Part shown: in pieces, positions 25,946-35,123 of the stretch | Position numbering within the stretch: the stretch's first letter is position 1 | Layout of the letters: every line of letters begins with the position of its first letter | Assembly: GCA_965222005.1 (NCBI GenBank) | Contig: OZ244935.1 | Location: 5,146,001 to 5,210,000 of the forward strand | DNA length: 64,000 nucleotides | Source: CBDCTM01 sp965222005 | GTDB taxonomy: Bacteria > Bacteroidota > Bacteroidia > Chitinophagales > Saprospiraceae | Direction of reading: 5' to 3' | Translations under genes and position numbers: made by a program | Notes under the pieces: model-generated | What the model was told of the DNA's origin: nothing | Database searches by the model: none | Seen by the model: only the letters and a program-made list of their open reading frames with translations

Positions 25946-26587
25946 TCAGTCTTCACTTCCTCCCAACAAATCTATGTCCAAACATTCCATAAACTGCTCA
26001 TCCAACGCTGCAATCAAATGTTCTAAATGGCTCCCCTTAGCCACCTCCCGCTTGATACCCAGCTTAGTATCCCTGAGGAACAGGGGCTCGATGGTACGGC
26101 GTGGATTTCCTTTATAAAAATCTCTGCGATGGATATTTTGTGGAGTATCGATTGGCTCCAGACTGAAAACCAGCATGATTGCTTGCGATTGATTTTCCTG
26201 CATTTTCCACAGCTGAAGCCCTGCTTCCTTTTGCAAATAAAGCCCTGCGGCGGGTCCGCGAATCTCCAGCTCAACACCGAACAAGAGGTCTTTACTTCTT
26301 TTGGGCTTGAAGTTTTCGGGATCAGCCGTGTTGGTCACTTTGATGTACTCCACCAACTCGCGGGCCTGCTCCTTTTCATCTGTTTCCACTTCAGCCGCTC
26401 CGCCTGCCACGCCTACCTCCTTTTGCTTAAAATGCCCTTCCCGATACCAAACAGCCTGTTGCTCGAAGGCAAATTTTTTGGCCCGAAGCAACTCCTTATC
26501 ATTATTGAGCGGTACGATTCTTGAAAAGAGGTGCATTCCCCAAAAAGTGCTAATATAGAGTAAGGAAAAAAACACTCTATTATGCAC
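25946..26587 (-). pseudogene. C-terminal fragment of AAA+/release-factor-like gene, cut off by the IS
   Basis: Native coding sequence covers 25946-26499 (181 codons, from LLRAKKFAFEQQ to LLGGSED). The first 32 codons of this frame come from the insertion sequence. Removing the IS and one 9-bp duplication joins this frame exactly to the N-terminal part at 27835-30568 (MYKE then LLRAKK), giving a 1092-residue protein. This piece resembles the core of class I peptide release factors: VELEIRGPAAGLYLQKEAG matches the region before the RF xxGVHRxxR motif, and DFYKGNPRRTIEP sits where the GGQ region would be, with GGQ absent. It is unlikely to be expressed correctly. The release-factor relation is pattern-based inference. 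Confidence 0.7.
26491..26499 (+). repeat. Target site duplication, left copy
   Basis: ACTCCTTAT directly before the left inverted repeat is repeated exactly at 27835-27843 after the right inverted repeat. A 9-bp direct repeat fits an IS4-type insertion and proves transposition into the AAA+ gene. Confidence 0.85.
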
Positions 26588-27834
26588 ACAACCTTTGAGG
26601 AATTACTTGCACCTCTGAAAAAATATCTTGAGGAGCAAGGTACACAAATTGACAAACAAACCGGTTCGAGAAAATTATTCTTTGCCGATTTCACACTCAA
26701 ATTAATTTATGCTTTTGTGATGGGCATACCGACTTTACGACAACTCATCACCGATTTGCAAACAAGTCAGGTTAGTGAATCATTAGGATTAAAACACACG
26801 CCGTTTTCAACGATGAAAGACGGATTCACCCGATTTGACTCGGAGTTCTTTGAAAAATTGTATCAACATGTTTTGCGCAATTGCGACTGGCTACGGATAG
26901 AAGCATTTGACGAATTGGGCATCTTCCAACTGGTGGATGGCAGTATTTTCCCTACCCTCCGTTCAATGGATTGGGCTGCTTATCGAAAGACGAAAAAAGC
27001 GATTCGCTTACATTTGTCATTTGAACTCAACCGGATGTTGCCTGTGGAGTTTATCGGTTTAAAAGCGAATTCTTCTGAAAGAAAATTCCTTTTAAGTATC
27101 CTTCAAACAGGGGTAACTTATATTGCGGACAGAGGATATTTCAGCTTTGCTGTAGCTGCAAAAATTGAAGCAGCCAAAGCCTTTTTTATCCTCCGTATCA
27201 AAAACAATATCAAAGTGGCTCAATACACCAAACTTCAATTAAGCTGTGCAACAGGACAAACTATTCCACGTTGCTTCAAAAAGCTTACGGATCGTTTAGT
27301 CCGTTTTGAATCTGATGATTTGGAAAAAGTCTATCGGCTTATTCAATTTGAAGTGTTGCACTCTCAGTTTTCCATCTGCACCAACAGATTGGATTTAACC
27401 ACTGTCCAGATCATTATCCTCTATGCTTTTCGATGGCAAATTGAACTGTTGTTCAAATTCATCAAACGCAGTTTAAAGGGCATTCATCTATTCAATAATA
27501 CTCCAAATGGAGTCAATATCCAGTTCTACATCCTGATGATTACAACCATTTTGCAAATGCGATTAAAGCAAGTTGCTACTATTATTTCAACTCATAGTCA
27601 GGCGGCAAAAACTCATTTGGCTATCCAAAATGTTAACGATATTGAACAAATACCTACACATTTTGGACATTCTCCTGACTTATGGATCGAAGCCTTAACA
27701 TCTTCTCTCCAATCTTTTTGGAAAATTGGATGTCATTGGATTCGACGTTTACAGAACTTTATCTGTAAACCTTTTGATTCTAACGTAATTTGTAAACTTG
27801 CGGCTTACTACAAATAGCGTACCGCTCAATAATG
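26500..27834 (+). mobile_element. Complete IS4-family insertion sequence (1335 bp)
   Basis: The element is bounded by perfect 17-bp terminal inverted repeats (CATTATTGAGCGGTACG at 26500-26516, its reverse complement at 27818-27834) and a 9-bp target duplication ACTCCTTAT. It carries one intact transposase gene that ends one base before the right repeat. Matching ends and an intact gene suggest recent insertion and possible activity. It splits a large minus-strand AAA+ gene. Confidence 0.92.
26582..27817 (+). CDS. IS4-family DDE transposase
   Basis: The 411-residue transposase carries the RNase H-like DDE fold with the Asp residues visible in FQLVDGSIFP and TYIADRGYFS. The C-terminal YREK-type signature is YAFRWQIELLFKFIKRSLKG (Tyr, Arg, Glu and Lys in the IS4 spacing). 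The N-terminal helical part (TLRQLITDLQ, HTPFSTMKDGFTRF) is also typical. It cuts and joins the 17-bp ends of the surrounding element. Length is normal and no frameshift is seen, so it should be active. Confidence 0.93.
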   Translation: MHTTFEELLAPLKKYLEEQGTQIDKQTGSRKLFFADFTLKLIYAFVMGIPTLRQLITDLQTSQVSESLGLKHTPFSTMKDGFTRFDSEFFEKLYQHVLRNCDWLRIEAFDELGIFQLVDGSIFPTLRSMDWAAYRKTKKAIRLHLSFELNRMLPVEFIGLKANSSERKFLLSILQTGVTYIADRGYFSFAVAAKIEAAKAFFILRIKNNIKVAQYTKLQLSCATGQTIPRCFKKLTDRLVRFESDDLEKVYRLIQFEVLHSQFSICTNRLDLTTVQIIILYAFRWQIELLFKFIKRSLKGIHLFNNTPNGVNIQFYILMITTILQMRLKQVATIISTHSQAAKTHLAIQNVNDIEQIPTHFGHSPDLWIEALTSSLQSFWKIGCHWIRRLQNFICKPFDSNVICKLAAYYK

Positions 27835-30568
27835 ACTCCTTATACATCCTTAGAAAAGCCTGCACATCCCGGCCATAAATTCCCAGAAAGCAGCGATTTT
27901 GGGCAGGAAACAAGGCTTGATACAGCTCGAGTTTGGCTGCATATAGCTGGCCTTTCCAGGCTTTGAGGTCTTCTGTGGATGACGTTTTATAAGTTTCCAT
28001 ATCCAAGCAAACCAGTGAATTGTATTCCTCCTGCTGCTCAATGGCTGCTTTCAGTTTTTCAAAGGTATGGCGGATGTTTAGAAAGTTGGAATAAGTGGTG
28101 GCCTTCTTTACATTTTGCCAAAATGCTTTTCCCTCTTTCTCTTTTTCCTGCTCCAGGATATCCAGTTGGTTGAGCAAATTCAGAAAAGCCTGCCCTTCCA
28201 TCAATCGCTGGATATTCCTCCTCGAATCGCTACTCAAATCGGATTGGCGAATTTTTTCCAGGGTTTCCAAAAGTAATTCCATCGCCAGAGGGTCGGCCTC
28301 CAGCTTCACATCAATGCGACCTTCATTCAGCCTCGCATATGCTACCAACTGGTCATCAAAATTGTAATAATTCAATTGCTTCGCTAATGGATTGATCAAC
28401 AGCTGGCGGATGCTGCGCTGCAAATATCGAGCGCCATATTTGGGATGAAAGCCTTTCTTTGCCAATTCCCCCAACAGGCCGGAGTCAATTTGCAGATCGA
28501 TAGACCGAAAGCGGATGCCTTCCCTTTTTTTCAACAACTCTATTTCTCTGGTCACCACTTTTTGAATAACTGCTTTGCCAAGCGGCTCAAAGGGGATGAC
28601 TTCATCAATGCGATTGAACAGTTCGGGGCGGAAGTGTTTCTGTACAGCCTGCAGGTAGTGCGCTGTGATGTCAGAAGCCTTATATTCTGTGTATCCAATG
28701 GGGCTATCCATTTGCGCACCAGCACCGATGTTGGAAGTCATAATGATGATGGTACTGCAAAAGTTAACCAATTTCCCACGGCTGTCGGTCAATCTGCCTT
28801 CCCCCAAAATTTGCAATAGCAAGTCATAAAAGCTGGGGTGTGCCTTTTCAATTTCATCAAAAAGCAAAAGGCTGAATGGCTCCTGCCGAACCGCTGAACT
28901 GAGCAGGCCATCACTAAAGTAGCCCGTTCCAACCAAACGCGATACCGCATACGGATCGGCATATTCGCTCATATCGAAGCGCGTCATTTTGTTGCGATCG
29001 CCAAACATGAATTGTGAGAGTAGCTTGGCCATCTCTGTCTTGCCCACACCCGTAGGGCCTACAAAGAGGAAGGAGGAAATGGGTTTTCCGGTGCGGGTAA
29101 GTGCCGTTTTCACTGCGGCCAGCATGTTGACTACCCGCTCGATGGAGGCATCCTGGCCGTAGAGTTGCTCCTTAAAAAAGGCCCGAACCTGCGGGGTTTT
29201 CATAGGCTGGGTGGGATCCACCATGAAGGGCGGCAAAGCTGTTTCTTCACAAAAAGCGGCGATCAATTCCCCGCGACCAATTTTGACGGGAGCGCCATTG
29301 CCCTGGGGATTGGCTTTGAAATAGTTGATCAAAATACCTTCGAGAAAACGGATGGGTTTGCCCGGCATGCCAGCGTAGGGTGTGAAGCGCCGATTGAGGC
29401 GGATCGTCTCTTTGATGGCTTCAGTCTCCACCAATACGTTGTGCCGGCGGGCAATGTCATTGACCTTTTTGATGATAATTTCTTCCAGATCGTTCCGGGG
29501 CTCTTCAAGGCGAATGATCTGGAAACAAGCCGGATAATTGGGCGACCTCAGCTCAATGCGACTGAGTTCTTCTTCGGTACTTTCGGTAAACAGAGTGATT
29601 TGCCCGGAGCTGATATAGGGCCGAAGGTATTCCGCCACGCTGGTTTGGTTGCCTTCGTATTGGCCGATTTCAAACAATTCCAAGAAGTTTCGAATAAACA
29701 GGACATCGTTTGTCTGGCTCAATTCCTCACACAGCAGCGAAAGTTGATGTTGCCAGCCCGTATCCCCTGTCAATTCTTTGATAAGCACAGAAGCATTGGT
29801 CTCCCAAATATTACCAATAGAGCTCTGAGATTTTGTACGGCGCGCCAACTCCCAGATCATCGCTGTTTTTCCCACGCCCGAAGGGCCTACCAGCAGCAGG
29901 TTTTTTGAAAAATTGCCTTTTAAAATATGGCTCGCTTGTTCCAATTCCTTGGTTCTGCCATAAACTACCTGCCAATCGATGTCCAATATTTTTGCCACTC
30001 GCTCCAAAAGCCTCTCCTTCTTTTGCCCCAAAGGATCATCCAGCGCCTTCAAATCCGGCACCGATATTTTAATCGAGCTATGCGAAAGTTTGATAAGATC
30101 CAGCCAGATTGCAGCTACTATCTTTCGGACATCCCTGAGTCTCTTATTTTTTGCAAAATCCAGTTTCACGGCATTGCTGACTGCTTCATTTAAAAGATCG
30201 GGATTGGCCGAAAAGCACTCCAGGCCCAGCATGGGAATGATGGCAAAGCAACCCCTGGGTGTTTGTTGGTAGTAATATTCAAACACCAGCTCGAATTCGG
30301 GAAAGCTGATACCGTCTTTAGCAGCTTTGAAAGAAACTGTGCATGCTGACTTTTGGTAATCTCCCGCATGCGCCTCCATCAGCAAAGCCATTGAGTTCCC
30401 TTTGTTGAGCACCTTTTCTTCAAAAGCCATACGATACTCCCCCGCCAGGCTGGCTATAGAGGTCTGCCAGCGAAGGGCTGTCATATCATTGACCGGGCTA
30501 CATAGGTTTTCACCATTGGCAAAACGCAGAGAGAAGGCATGGAAAGGCAGTTCTATTTTGATAGCCAT
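27749..30568 (-). CDS. AAA+ ClpB-like unfoldase fused to release-factor-like region, truncated by IS
   Basis: Native codons run from 30568 to 27835 (911 residues); the last 28 residues are read from the IS before a stop at 27749. Residues 1-200 form a Clp_N-like helical and strand region. AAA domain 1 has Walker A GPSGVGKT (228-235), but its Walker B site reads VLFIRNF, without the acidic pair. AAA domain 2 has Walker A VGPTGVGKTEMAK and Walker B LLLFDEIEKAHPSF, both intact. A ClpB-type C-terminal subdomain follows. Residues about 770-911 resemble the helical N-terminus of release factor 2 (AFWQNVKKATTYSNFL ... FEKLKAAIEQQ) and the start of its PCRF domain (FLGIYGRDVQAFLRMYKE). The rest lies at 25946-26499. 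A protein-unfolding role, perhaps ribosome-linked, is inferred. The truncated AAA part may still be made. Confidence 0.8.
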   Translation of the reverse strand: MAIKIELPFHAFSLRFANGENLCSPVNDMTALRWQTSIASLAGEYRMAFEEKVLNKGNSMALLMEAHAGDYQKSACTVSFKAAKDGISFPEFELVFEYYYQQTPRGCFAIIPMLGLECFSANPDLLNEAVSNAVKLDFAKNKRLRDVRKIVAAIWLDLIKLSHSSIKISVPDLKALDDPLGQKKERLLERVAKILDIDWQVVYGRTKELEQASHILKGNFSKNLLLVGPSGVGKTAMIWELARRTKSQSSIGNIWETNASVLIKELTGDTGWQHQLSLLCEELSQTNDVLFIRNFLELFEIGQYEGNQTSVAEYLRPYISSGQITLFTESTEEELSRIELRSPNYPACFQIIRLEEPRNDLEEIIIKKVNDIARRHNVLVETEAIKETIRLNRRFTPYAGMPGKPIRFLEGILINYFKANPQGNGAPVKIGRGELIAAFCEETALPPFMVDPTQPMKTPQVRAFFKEQLYGQDASIERVVNMLAAVKTALTRTGKPISSFLFVGPTGVGKTEMAKLLSQFMFGDRNKMTRFDMSEYADPYAVSRLVGTGYFSDGLLSSAVRQEPFSLLLFDEIEKAHPSFYDLLLQILGEGRLTDSRGKLVNFCSTIIIMTSNIGAGAQMDSPIGYTEYKASDITAHYLQAVQKHFRPELFNRIDEVIPFEPLGKAVIQKVVTREIELLKKREGIRFRSIDLQIDSGLLGELAKKGFHPKYGARYLQRSIRQLLINPLAKQLNYYNFDDQLVAYARLNEGRIDVKLEADPLAMELLLETLEKIRQSDLSSDSRRNIQRLMEGQAFLNLLNQLDILEQEKEKEGKAFWQNVKKATTYSNFLNIRHTFEKLKAAIEQQEEYNSLVCLDMETYKTSSTEDLKAWKGQLYAAKLELYQALFPAQNRCFLGIYGRDVQAFLRMYKESLLSGTLFVVSRKFTNYVRIKRFTDKVL
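27835..27843 (+). repeat. Target site duplication, right copy
   Basis: ACTCCTTAT directly follows the right inverted repeat and matches 26491-26499 exactly. Confidence 0.85.
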
Positions 30569-30818
30569 AGCAAGCTTGATGAAGCTTTAGGCTGCTAAGT
30601 TAAGCTCTCCCGGTGGTCAAAGCAAATGCTGTGGTTTTCCGCCTTCAGTCCATAACTGCTTAGGTAGCAGCAAAAAGAACCGCCTTGCTTGAATACCAAA
30701 CTCTGAAAAATGCTGCTTTTTGTCTAATATATTGATCATTTTGCACGGAAATTCGGTAACTTGGATTTTAGAAAGAAGGAATCAATACCAATCATACTAC
30801 TGTTGAAATTTTTGAAAC

Positions 30819-31376
30819 ATGTTCCGTTTTGATGCGCATATTATCAAGCGAAGGAGGGTAAAAAAAAGCGCTTTGTTTTTTGGGCTCATCGCTGCCGGAT
30901 TGCTCGGCTATTTTGGTCTTACGTATCTGGAGTACGGTTATATTCCCTTTCTTGAAAAGCTCATTCGTCAGATAGGTATCAGCGGTTGGACAAGCCTCAT
31001 TTACCTATCCGTTTTTGCGGTGCTCCTGCTGCTAGTGCTCCCGGCCATTCACACTATTTTCAAAAAGAAAGTGGTCGTGGGTGGCCAGGTAAGCTTTGAT
31101 GAAAAGGAGCTGCTGATCGTAAAAGGGAAGGATCGTTATTTGATACCGGAAGACCAATTGAAAGATCTGCGTTTCGAACTCAAAGCGCTCCCCGATCCTT
31201 CCAAAAAGAAACAAGGAAAGCTCTTTGGCGGTAGCTGGATGAAAATTCCCACCAAAAAAGGAACCTTTATGTGCGAGCTGGATATCGATAGCCCCGACAA
31301 GCGTTCGCAACTGCTCAATATGGTCGAATATTTAAAAATTGAGCACGACGTGAATGTAAAAGTGGAAGATATTTGA
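30819..31376 (+). CDS. Hypothetical two-TM membrane protein
   Basis: The 185-residue protein has two predicted membrane segments (about 17-38 and 58-80). A soluble, probably cytoplasmic, domain of about 100 residues follows (VVVGGQVSFDEKELLIVKGK, then DRYLIPEDQLKDL), which resembles membrane-bound PH-like regulatory domains in strand pattern only. No named family was recognised. It is divergent from the AAA+ gene, with about 250 bases of noncoding DNA between them. It is convergent with the following glycosyltransferase-like gene. Confidence 0.7.
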   Translation: MFRFDAHIIKRRRVKKSALFFGLIAAGLLGYFGLTYLEYGYIPFLEKLIRQIGISGWTSLIYLSVFAVLLLLVLPAIHTIFKKKVVVGGQVSFDEKELLIVKGKDRYLIPEDQLKDLRFELKALPDPSKKKQGKLFGGSWMKIPTKKGTFMCELDIDSPDKRSQLLNMVEYLKIEHDVNVKVEDI

Positions 31377-31393
31377 CGGAGCTAAAGTCGAGC

Positions 31394-31960
31394 TTACTGC
31401 CTCACTAAAAAAGCCTTTTTCCGATGTACCTCAAAATGATTCCAGCTGAAGTCGGATTCGTACTTTTTAACGGCTCCTTGCGATAGAATGCGGCAGGCCC
31501 GGGGATCGAAATAAAGCATACCAATAATAGTTGCCAAAGCTTCGATGGATGCCGAATTGCCAGAATCCTTTACCAATCTACCACAAGAGCTATCAATAAA
31601 CTCCCTCATTTCCATTGTATCATAACACAAAATGGGAATGCCGAAGGCGAGTGCTTCGGGGATGATCTTGCCTACTGCATGGTGCGTAGGTAATAGCAGT
31701 AAGGAAGCAACTTGGTAAGCCTCTCTGACGCGCATAGTTTGTTGAGCAGGAATGATTTGTAAGGCCGGTAACAAGCCTAACTCCCGCGATCTGGTTTTGA
31801 TAAACTCTCTTTGATCGCCATTATCGATGATGAGCAGATTTGATTTTTTTTGATGTCTGGGTGTCACATTGAAGTAAAAACCAGCAAAGGCTTCCAATGC
31901 CTGCTGTAGTGAATTTTCAGTAAGAAAATTACTCAGGCTAACTACATTAAAGTTTTCCAT
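31394..31960 (-). CDS. Isolated glycosyltransferase GT-B C-terminal domain
   Basis: The 188-residue product matches only the nucleotide-sugar-binding half of GT4-type glycosyltransferases: NLLIIDNGDQREFI, then AYQVASLLLLPTHHAVGKI with the ExxxFG-like EALAFGIPILCYDT, then EFIDSSCGRLV. The acceptor-binding N-terminal half (about 180 residues) is absent, and no matching sequence lies upstream. It could be a truncated relic or a stand-alone GT-B domain. The reading frame itself is clean. Confidence 0.65.
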   Translation of the reverse strand: MENFNVVSLSNFLTENSLQQALEAFAGFYFNVTPRHQKKSNLLIIDNGDQREFIKTRSRELGLLPALQIIPAQQTMRVREAYQVASLLLLPTHHAVGKIIPEALAFGIPILCYDTMEMREFIDSSCGRLVKDSGNSASIEALATIIGMLYFDPRACRILSQGAVKKYESDFSWNHFEVHRKKAFLVRQ

Positions 31961-32119
31961 AGACTTGATTATTTTGATATTTTTTCAATATACAATCTCC
32001 TGTAAATCAGCACAGTAGCCGTTTGGATTATTCGATTTTGTAGAGAGGTGGGAAGTTAAAAGGGAAAATAAACAGGAGTCATTAGTCGCGTAGAATGATC
32101 AAATTGAGGAGATTTTTCC

Positions 32120-32148
32120 TTGCTATCCCTTCAACATGCTTACTTTTG
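32120..32148 (+). promoter_or_regulatory. Promoter with -33 and -7 motifs, possibly leaderless
   Basis: TTG at 32120-32122, an 18-base spacer and TACTTTTG at 32141-32148 fit the Bacteroidota promoter pattern. The ATG of the next gene is at 32153, so transcription would begin at or next to the start codon, giving a leaderless message. Confidence 0.45.
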
Positions 32149-32152
32149 TGAC

Positions 32153-32620
32153 ATGCAAATAGATATTGATTTGCTGCAATTTCGACAGCACCTTCGCTTT
32201 CAGCAAAAAAACGGACAACGCTACCTGCACGATCCCATCCGCCGGCAGTGGTTGGTGCTTACGCCGGAAGAGCTGGTGCGCCAAACGCTTGTTCAGTTTC
32301 TAATACGGCAGCGGAGCTACCCGGCCGGCCGGCTGAGTATCGAGAGAACCTTGCAGGTCAATGGCCGAGAGCGACGCTATGATCTGCTGGCCTTTGATGC
32401 AGATATGCAGCCATTTTTGTTGGTAGAATGTAAGGCCCCTGAAGTGGCTATCAACCAAAAAGTATTTGAGCAAATCGCTCGGTACAACCTGGGTCTTCAA
32501 GTTCCTAACCTATTGATTACCAATGGCTTACACAGCTACTGCTGCTCCATCAATTTTGTACAATCGAGTTTTGAATTTTTAAACAGCGTCCCCGAATATC
32601 CTGGCCCACATCTCCATTAA
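32153..32620 (+). CDS. Stand-alone HsdR_N-like (PD-(D/E)xK fold) protein
   Basis: From the ATG at 32153 the product has 155 residues. It matches the small Bacteroidota family resembling the N-terminal domain of type I restriction R subunits. The nuclease-like core is visible as RRYDLLAFD (Asp) and LLVECKAP (Glu-x-Lys), followed by QIARYNLGLQVPNLLITNG. No helicase domain follows. The family is widespread in single copy across Bacteroidota, which argues for a housekeeping nucleic-acid role and not a broken restriction gene. An upstream ATG at 32120 would lie inside the promoter and was rejected. Confidence 0.78.
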   Translation: MQIDIDLLQFRQHLRFQQKNGQRYLHDPIRRQWLVLTPEELVRQTLVQFLIRQRSYPAGRLSIERTLQVNGRERRYDLLAFDADMQPFLLVECKAPEVAINQKVFEQIARYNLGLQVPNLLITNGLHSYCCSINFVQSSFEFLNSVPEYPGPHLH

Positions 32621-32815
32621 CCAGAGTGTTTTAGGAAATTTGTTGCTTAATTTTAAATCCTAAAATATTCATTTGCATTTGTACTGTCACCTGTTTTTCA
32701 GGTGTAAACAGGAACTAATTTATCCACCATCCCTTCAAATAATCCGGCAAGAATTAGTATTTTGCAGAGTGAGGCAAATAAGTACTAACAATTTGCCTTC
32801 AACAATTCAAATGCT

Positions 32816-33781
32816 ATGGGGAAAGACATAATACTGATTACGGGAGCAAGTGGGCAAATTGGCTCGGTGCTGACCGATGAGCTGCGCAATAAATTTGGAG
32901 CTGAACAGGTAATAGCCACGGATATTCGCCAAAACAGAACCGGAAACGGTTTGTTTGAGCAGCTTGACATTACAGATTCAAAGCGACTTGGTGACATCAT
33001 TGAGCGTTATGGCGTAAGCCAAATCTACCACCTGGTAGCCATCCTTTCTGCCAAAGGGGAAACCAATCCTCGTCGTACCTGGGACATTAATATCGGGGGA
33101 CTGCTTAATGTGTTGGATGCAGCCCGGGACTTTCAGCTCGACAAAGTATTCTTTCCCAGCTCCATAGCCGTATTCGGGCCGCTCACCCCTCGTCATCAGA
33201 CGCCGCAACATACCATCCTCAACCCTTCCACGGTATATGGTATTAGCAAGCAAGCAGGGGAGCTGTGGTGCAGCTATTATCACAAACGCTATGACCTGGA
33301 TGTGCGCTCTGTTCGCTATCCGGGGATCATCGGCCACCAAAGTATGGCGGGTGGCGGCACTACCGATTATGCCGTCGATATCTTTCATGAGGCAGTGAAG
33401 GGAAAGGATTACACCTGCTTTTTGAGCGAAGACACGCGACTGCCAATGATGTATATGAGTGATGCCATTCGGGCTACGCTGCAATTGATGGAAGCGCCTG
33501 CTGATTCATTGCGTGTGCGCAGCAGTTACAATGTTGCCAGCCTCGATTTTACGCCCGCCGAGCTTACCGCAGCTATCCAGAAGTTTATGCCCAACTTCAA
33601 AACTCATTACCAGCCGGACAGCCGCCAGGCCATTGCCGATAGCTGGCCAGCGTCAATTGATGACTCCATTGCCCGGCAGGATTGGTATTGGCAGCCGAAT
33701 TTTGACCTGGAAGCTATGACGAAAGATATGCTTTGGCATCTCTCCAAAAAATATGATATTTCAAACATCCATATTTCATAA
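32816..33781 (+). CDS. NAD-dependent L-threonine 3-dehydrogenase (SDR/epimerase type)
   Basis: The 321-residue extended short-chain dehydrogenase has an NAD-binding ITGASGQIGSVLTDEL start, and the catalytic Tyr and Lys lie in NPSTVYGISKQAGELW. Family-specific segments include VLDAARDFQLDKVFFPSSIA and RYPGIIGHQSMAGGGTTDYA, which match the epimerase-type threonine dehydrogenases. It oxidises L-threonine to 2-amino-3-ketobutyrate. The kbl gene follows after 27 bases, which supports this assignment over a sugar epimerase. Confidence 0.9.
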   Translation: MGKDIILITGASGQIGSVLTDELRNKFGAEQVIATDIRQNRTGNGLFEQLDITDSKRLGDIIERYGVSQIYHLVAILSAKGETNPRRTWDINIGGLLNVLDAARDFQLDKVFFPSSIAVFGPLTPRHQTPQHTILNPSTVYGISKQAGELWCSYYHKRYDLDVRSVRYPGIIGHQSMAGGGTTDYAVDIFHEAVKGKDYTCFLSEDTRLPMMYMSDAIRATLQLMEAPADSLRVRSSYNVASLDFTPAELTAAIQKFMPNFKTHYQPDSRQAIADSWPASIDDSIARQDWYWQPNFDLEAMTKDMLWHLSKKYDISNIHIS

Positions 33782-33808
33782 CTCGCTCATTATCAACAAA
33801 ATACGAAT

Positions 33809-34999
33809 ATGTTTACTAACGTTGCACCAGTCATCAGGGAAGAAATTAATGAAATCGAACAAGCCGGGCTTTTCAAAAAAGAGCGCATCATTACAGGGCC
33901 GCAATCTGCACAAATCTATACACGCGAAGGAGGCGAAGTATTGAATTTTTGTGCCAACAATTACCTCGGCCTCTCCTCCCATCCTGCCGTTATTGAAGCG
34001 GCCAAAGCGGCCATTGATTCGCATGGCTTTGGCATGTCATCCGTCCGATTTATATGCGGAACTCAGGACATCCACAAGGAGCTGGAGCAAAAAATTGCCG
34101 ACTTCTTAGGTATGGAGGATGCCATCCTTTACGCAGCTGCCTTTGATGCCAACGGCGGCCTCTTTGAGCCGCTCCTCACCGCCGAAGATGCCATCATTTC
34201 AGACTCCCTCAACCATGCCTCTATTATTGATGGCATCCGCCTTTGCAAGGCACAACGTCACAGGTATGCTACCAACGACATGGCCGACCTGGAAGCCAAA
34301 CTCATTGAAGCACAGGGTGCCCGGCGGCGCATGATCGCTACAGATGGCGTATTTTCTATGGATGGAACCATCGCCCAAATTGACAAGATATGTGACCTGG
34401 CCGAAAAGTACGATGCAATCGTGATGGTGGATGAATGCCATGCTACCGGATTTGTGGGCAAAACCGGCAGAGGGACTCATGAATACCGGGATGCAATGGG
34501 CCGGGTGGACATCATCACCGGCACCTTCGGGAAAGCGTTGGGAGGCGCCAGCGGCGGATTTACAGCAGCCCGCAAAGAGATTGTGGATATACTTCGCCAA
34601 CGCTCCCGCCCCTATCTTTTCTCCAATACGCTGGCACCTCCCATTGTAGGCGCATCCATCAAAGTGCTCGATTTGTTGAGCCAGACTACTGCCTTACGGG
34701 ATAAGCTTGAAAAAAACACTCGCTTCTTCCGCCAGGCCATGACGGATGCTGGATTCGATATTCTCCCGGGCGAACATCCAATAGTACCTATCATGCTGTA
34801 CGATGCGCAGCTTTCGCAGGACATGGCCAACCAATTGCTCGATGAAGGCATTTATGTAATTGGTTTTTACTATCCGGTAGTGCCAAAGGGCAAGGCACGG
34901 ATACGGGTGCAAATAAGTGCGGGGCATGAGCGGGCACATCTCGAAAAGGCGGTGGCTGCCTTTGCCAAGGTGGGCAAAGCGCTGGAAGTACTCAAATAG
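33809..34999 (+). CDS. kbl: Glycine C-acetyltransferase (2-amino-3-ketobutyrate CoA ligase)
   Basis: The 396-residue alpha-oxoamine synthase depends on pyridoxal phosphate. Motifs: NFCANNYLGLSSHPAV, GMSSVRFICGTQDIHKELE, VMVDECHATGFVG, and the PLP-binding Lys in TGTFGKALGGASGG. It cleaves 2-amino-3-ketobutyrate with CoA to glycine and acetyl-CoA, completing threonine degradation started by the adjacent dehydrogenase. Length is typical (about 396-400). Confidence 0.95.
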   Translation: MFTNVAPVIREEINEIEQAGLFKKERIITGPQSAQIYTREGGEVLNFCANNYLGLSSHPAVIEAAKAAIDSHGFGMSSVRFICGTQDIHKELEQKIADFLGMEDAILYAAAFDANGGLFEPLLTAEDAIISDSLNHASIIDGIRLCKAQRHRYATNDMADLEAKLIEAQGARRRMIATDGVFSMDGTIAQIDKICDLAEKYDAIVMVDECHATGFVGKTGRGTHEYRDAMGRVDIITGTFGKALGGASGGFTAARKEIVDILRQRSRPYLFSNTLAPPIVGASIKVLDLLSQTTALRDKLEKNTRFFRQAMTDAGFDILPGEHPIVPIMLYDAQLSQDMANQLLDEGIYVIGFYYPVVPKGKARIRVQISAGHERAHLEKAVAAFAKVGKALEVLK

Positions 35000-35098
35000 T
35001 TCTGTGCAAGTGGCAAATCCTTCTATCCGAATGAGAGCACAACCATCTAAGAAATACCGACATTGATCTAATAAATTCTCCTCTTCCTTTAAAAGGAC

Positions 35099-35106
35099 TA
35101 ATTTTG
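35099..35106 (+). promoter_or_regulatory. Bacteroidota -7 motif before the TM2 gene
   Basis: TAATTTTG matches TAnnTTTG 17 bases before the ATG at 35124, giving a very short leader. No clear -33 element was found. Confidence 0.35.
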
Positions 35107-35123
35107 CTGAGAAATAATTTACT

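Noticed and set aside
29165..29908. Open frame antisense to the AAA+ gene (247 codons)
   Set aside because: Complement of the conserved AAA+ motifs; not protein-like.
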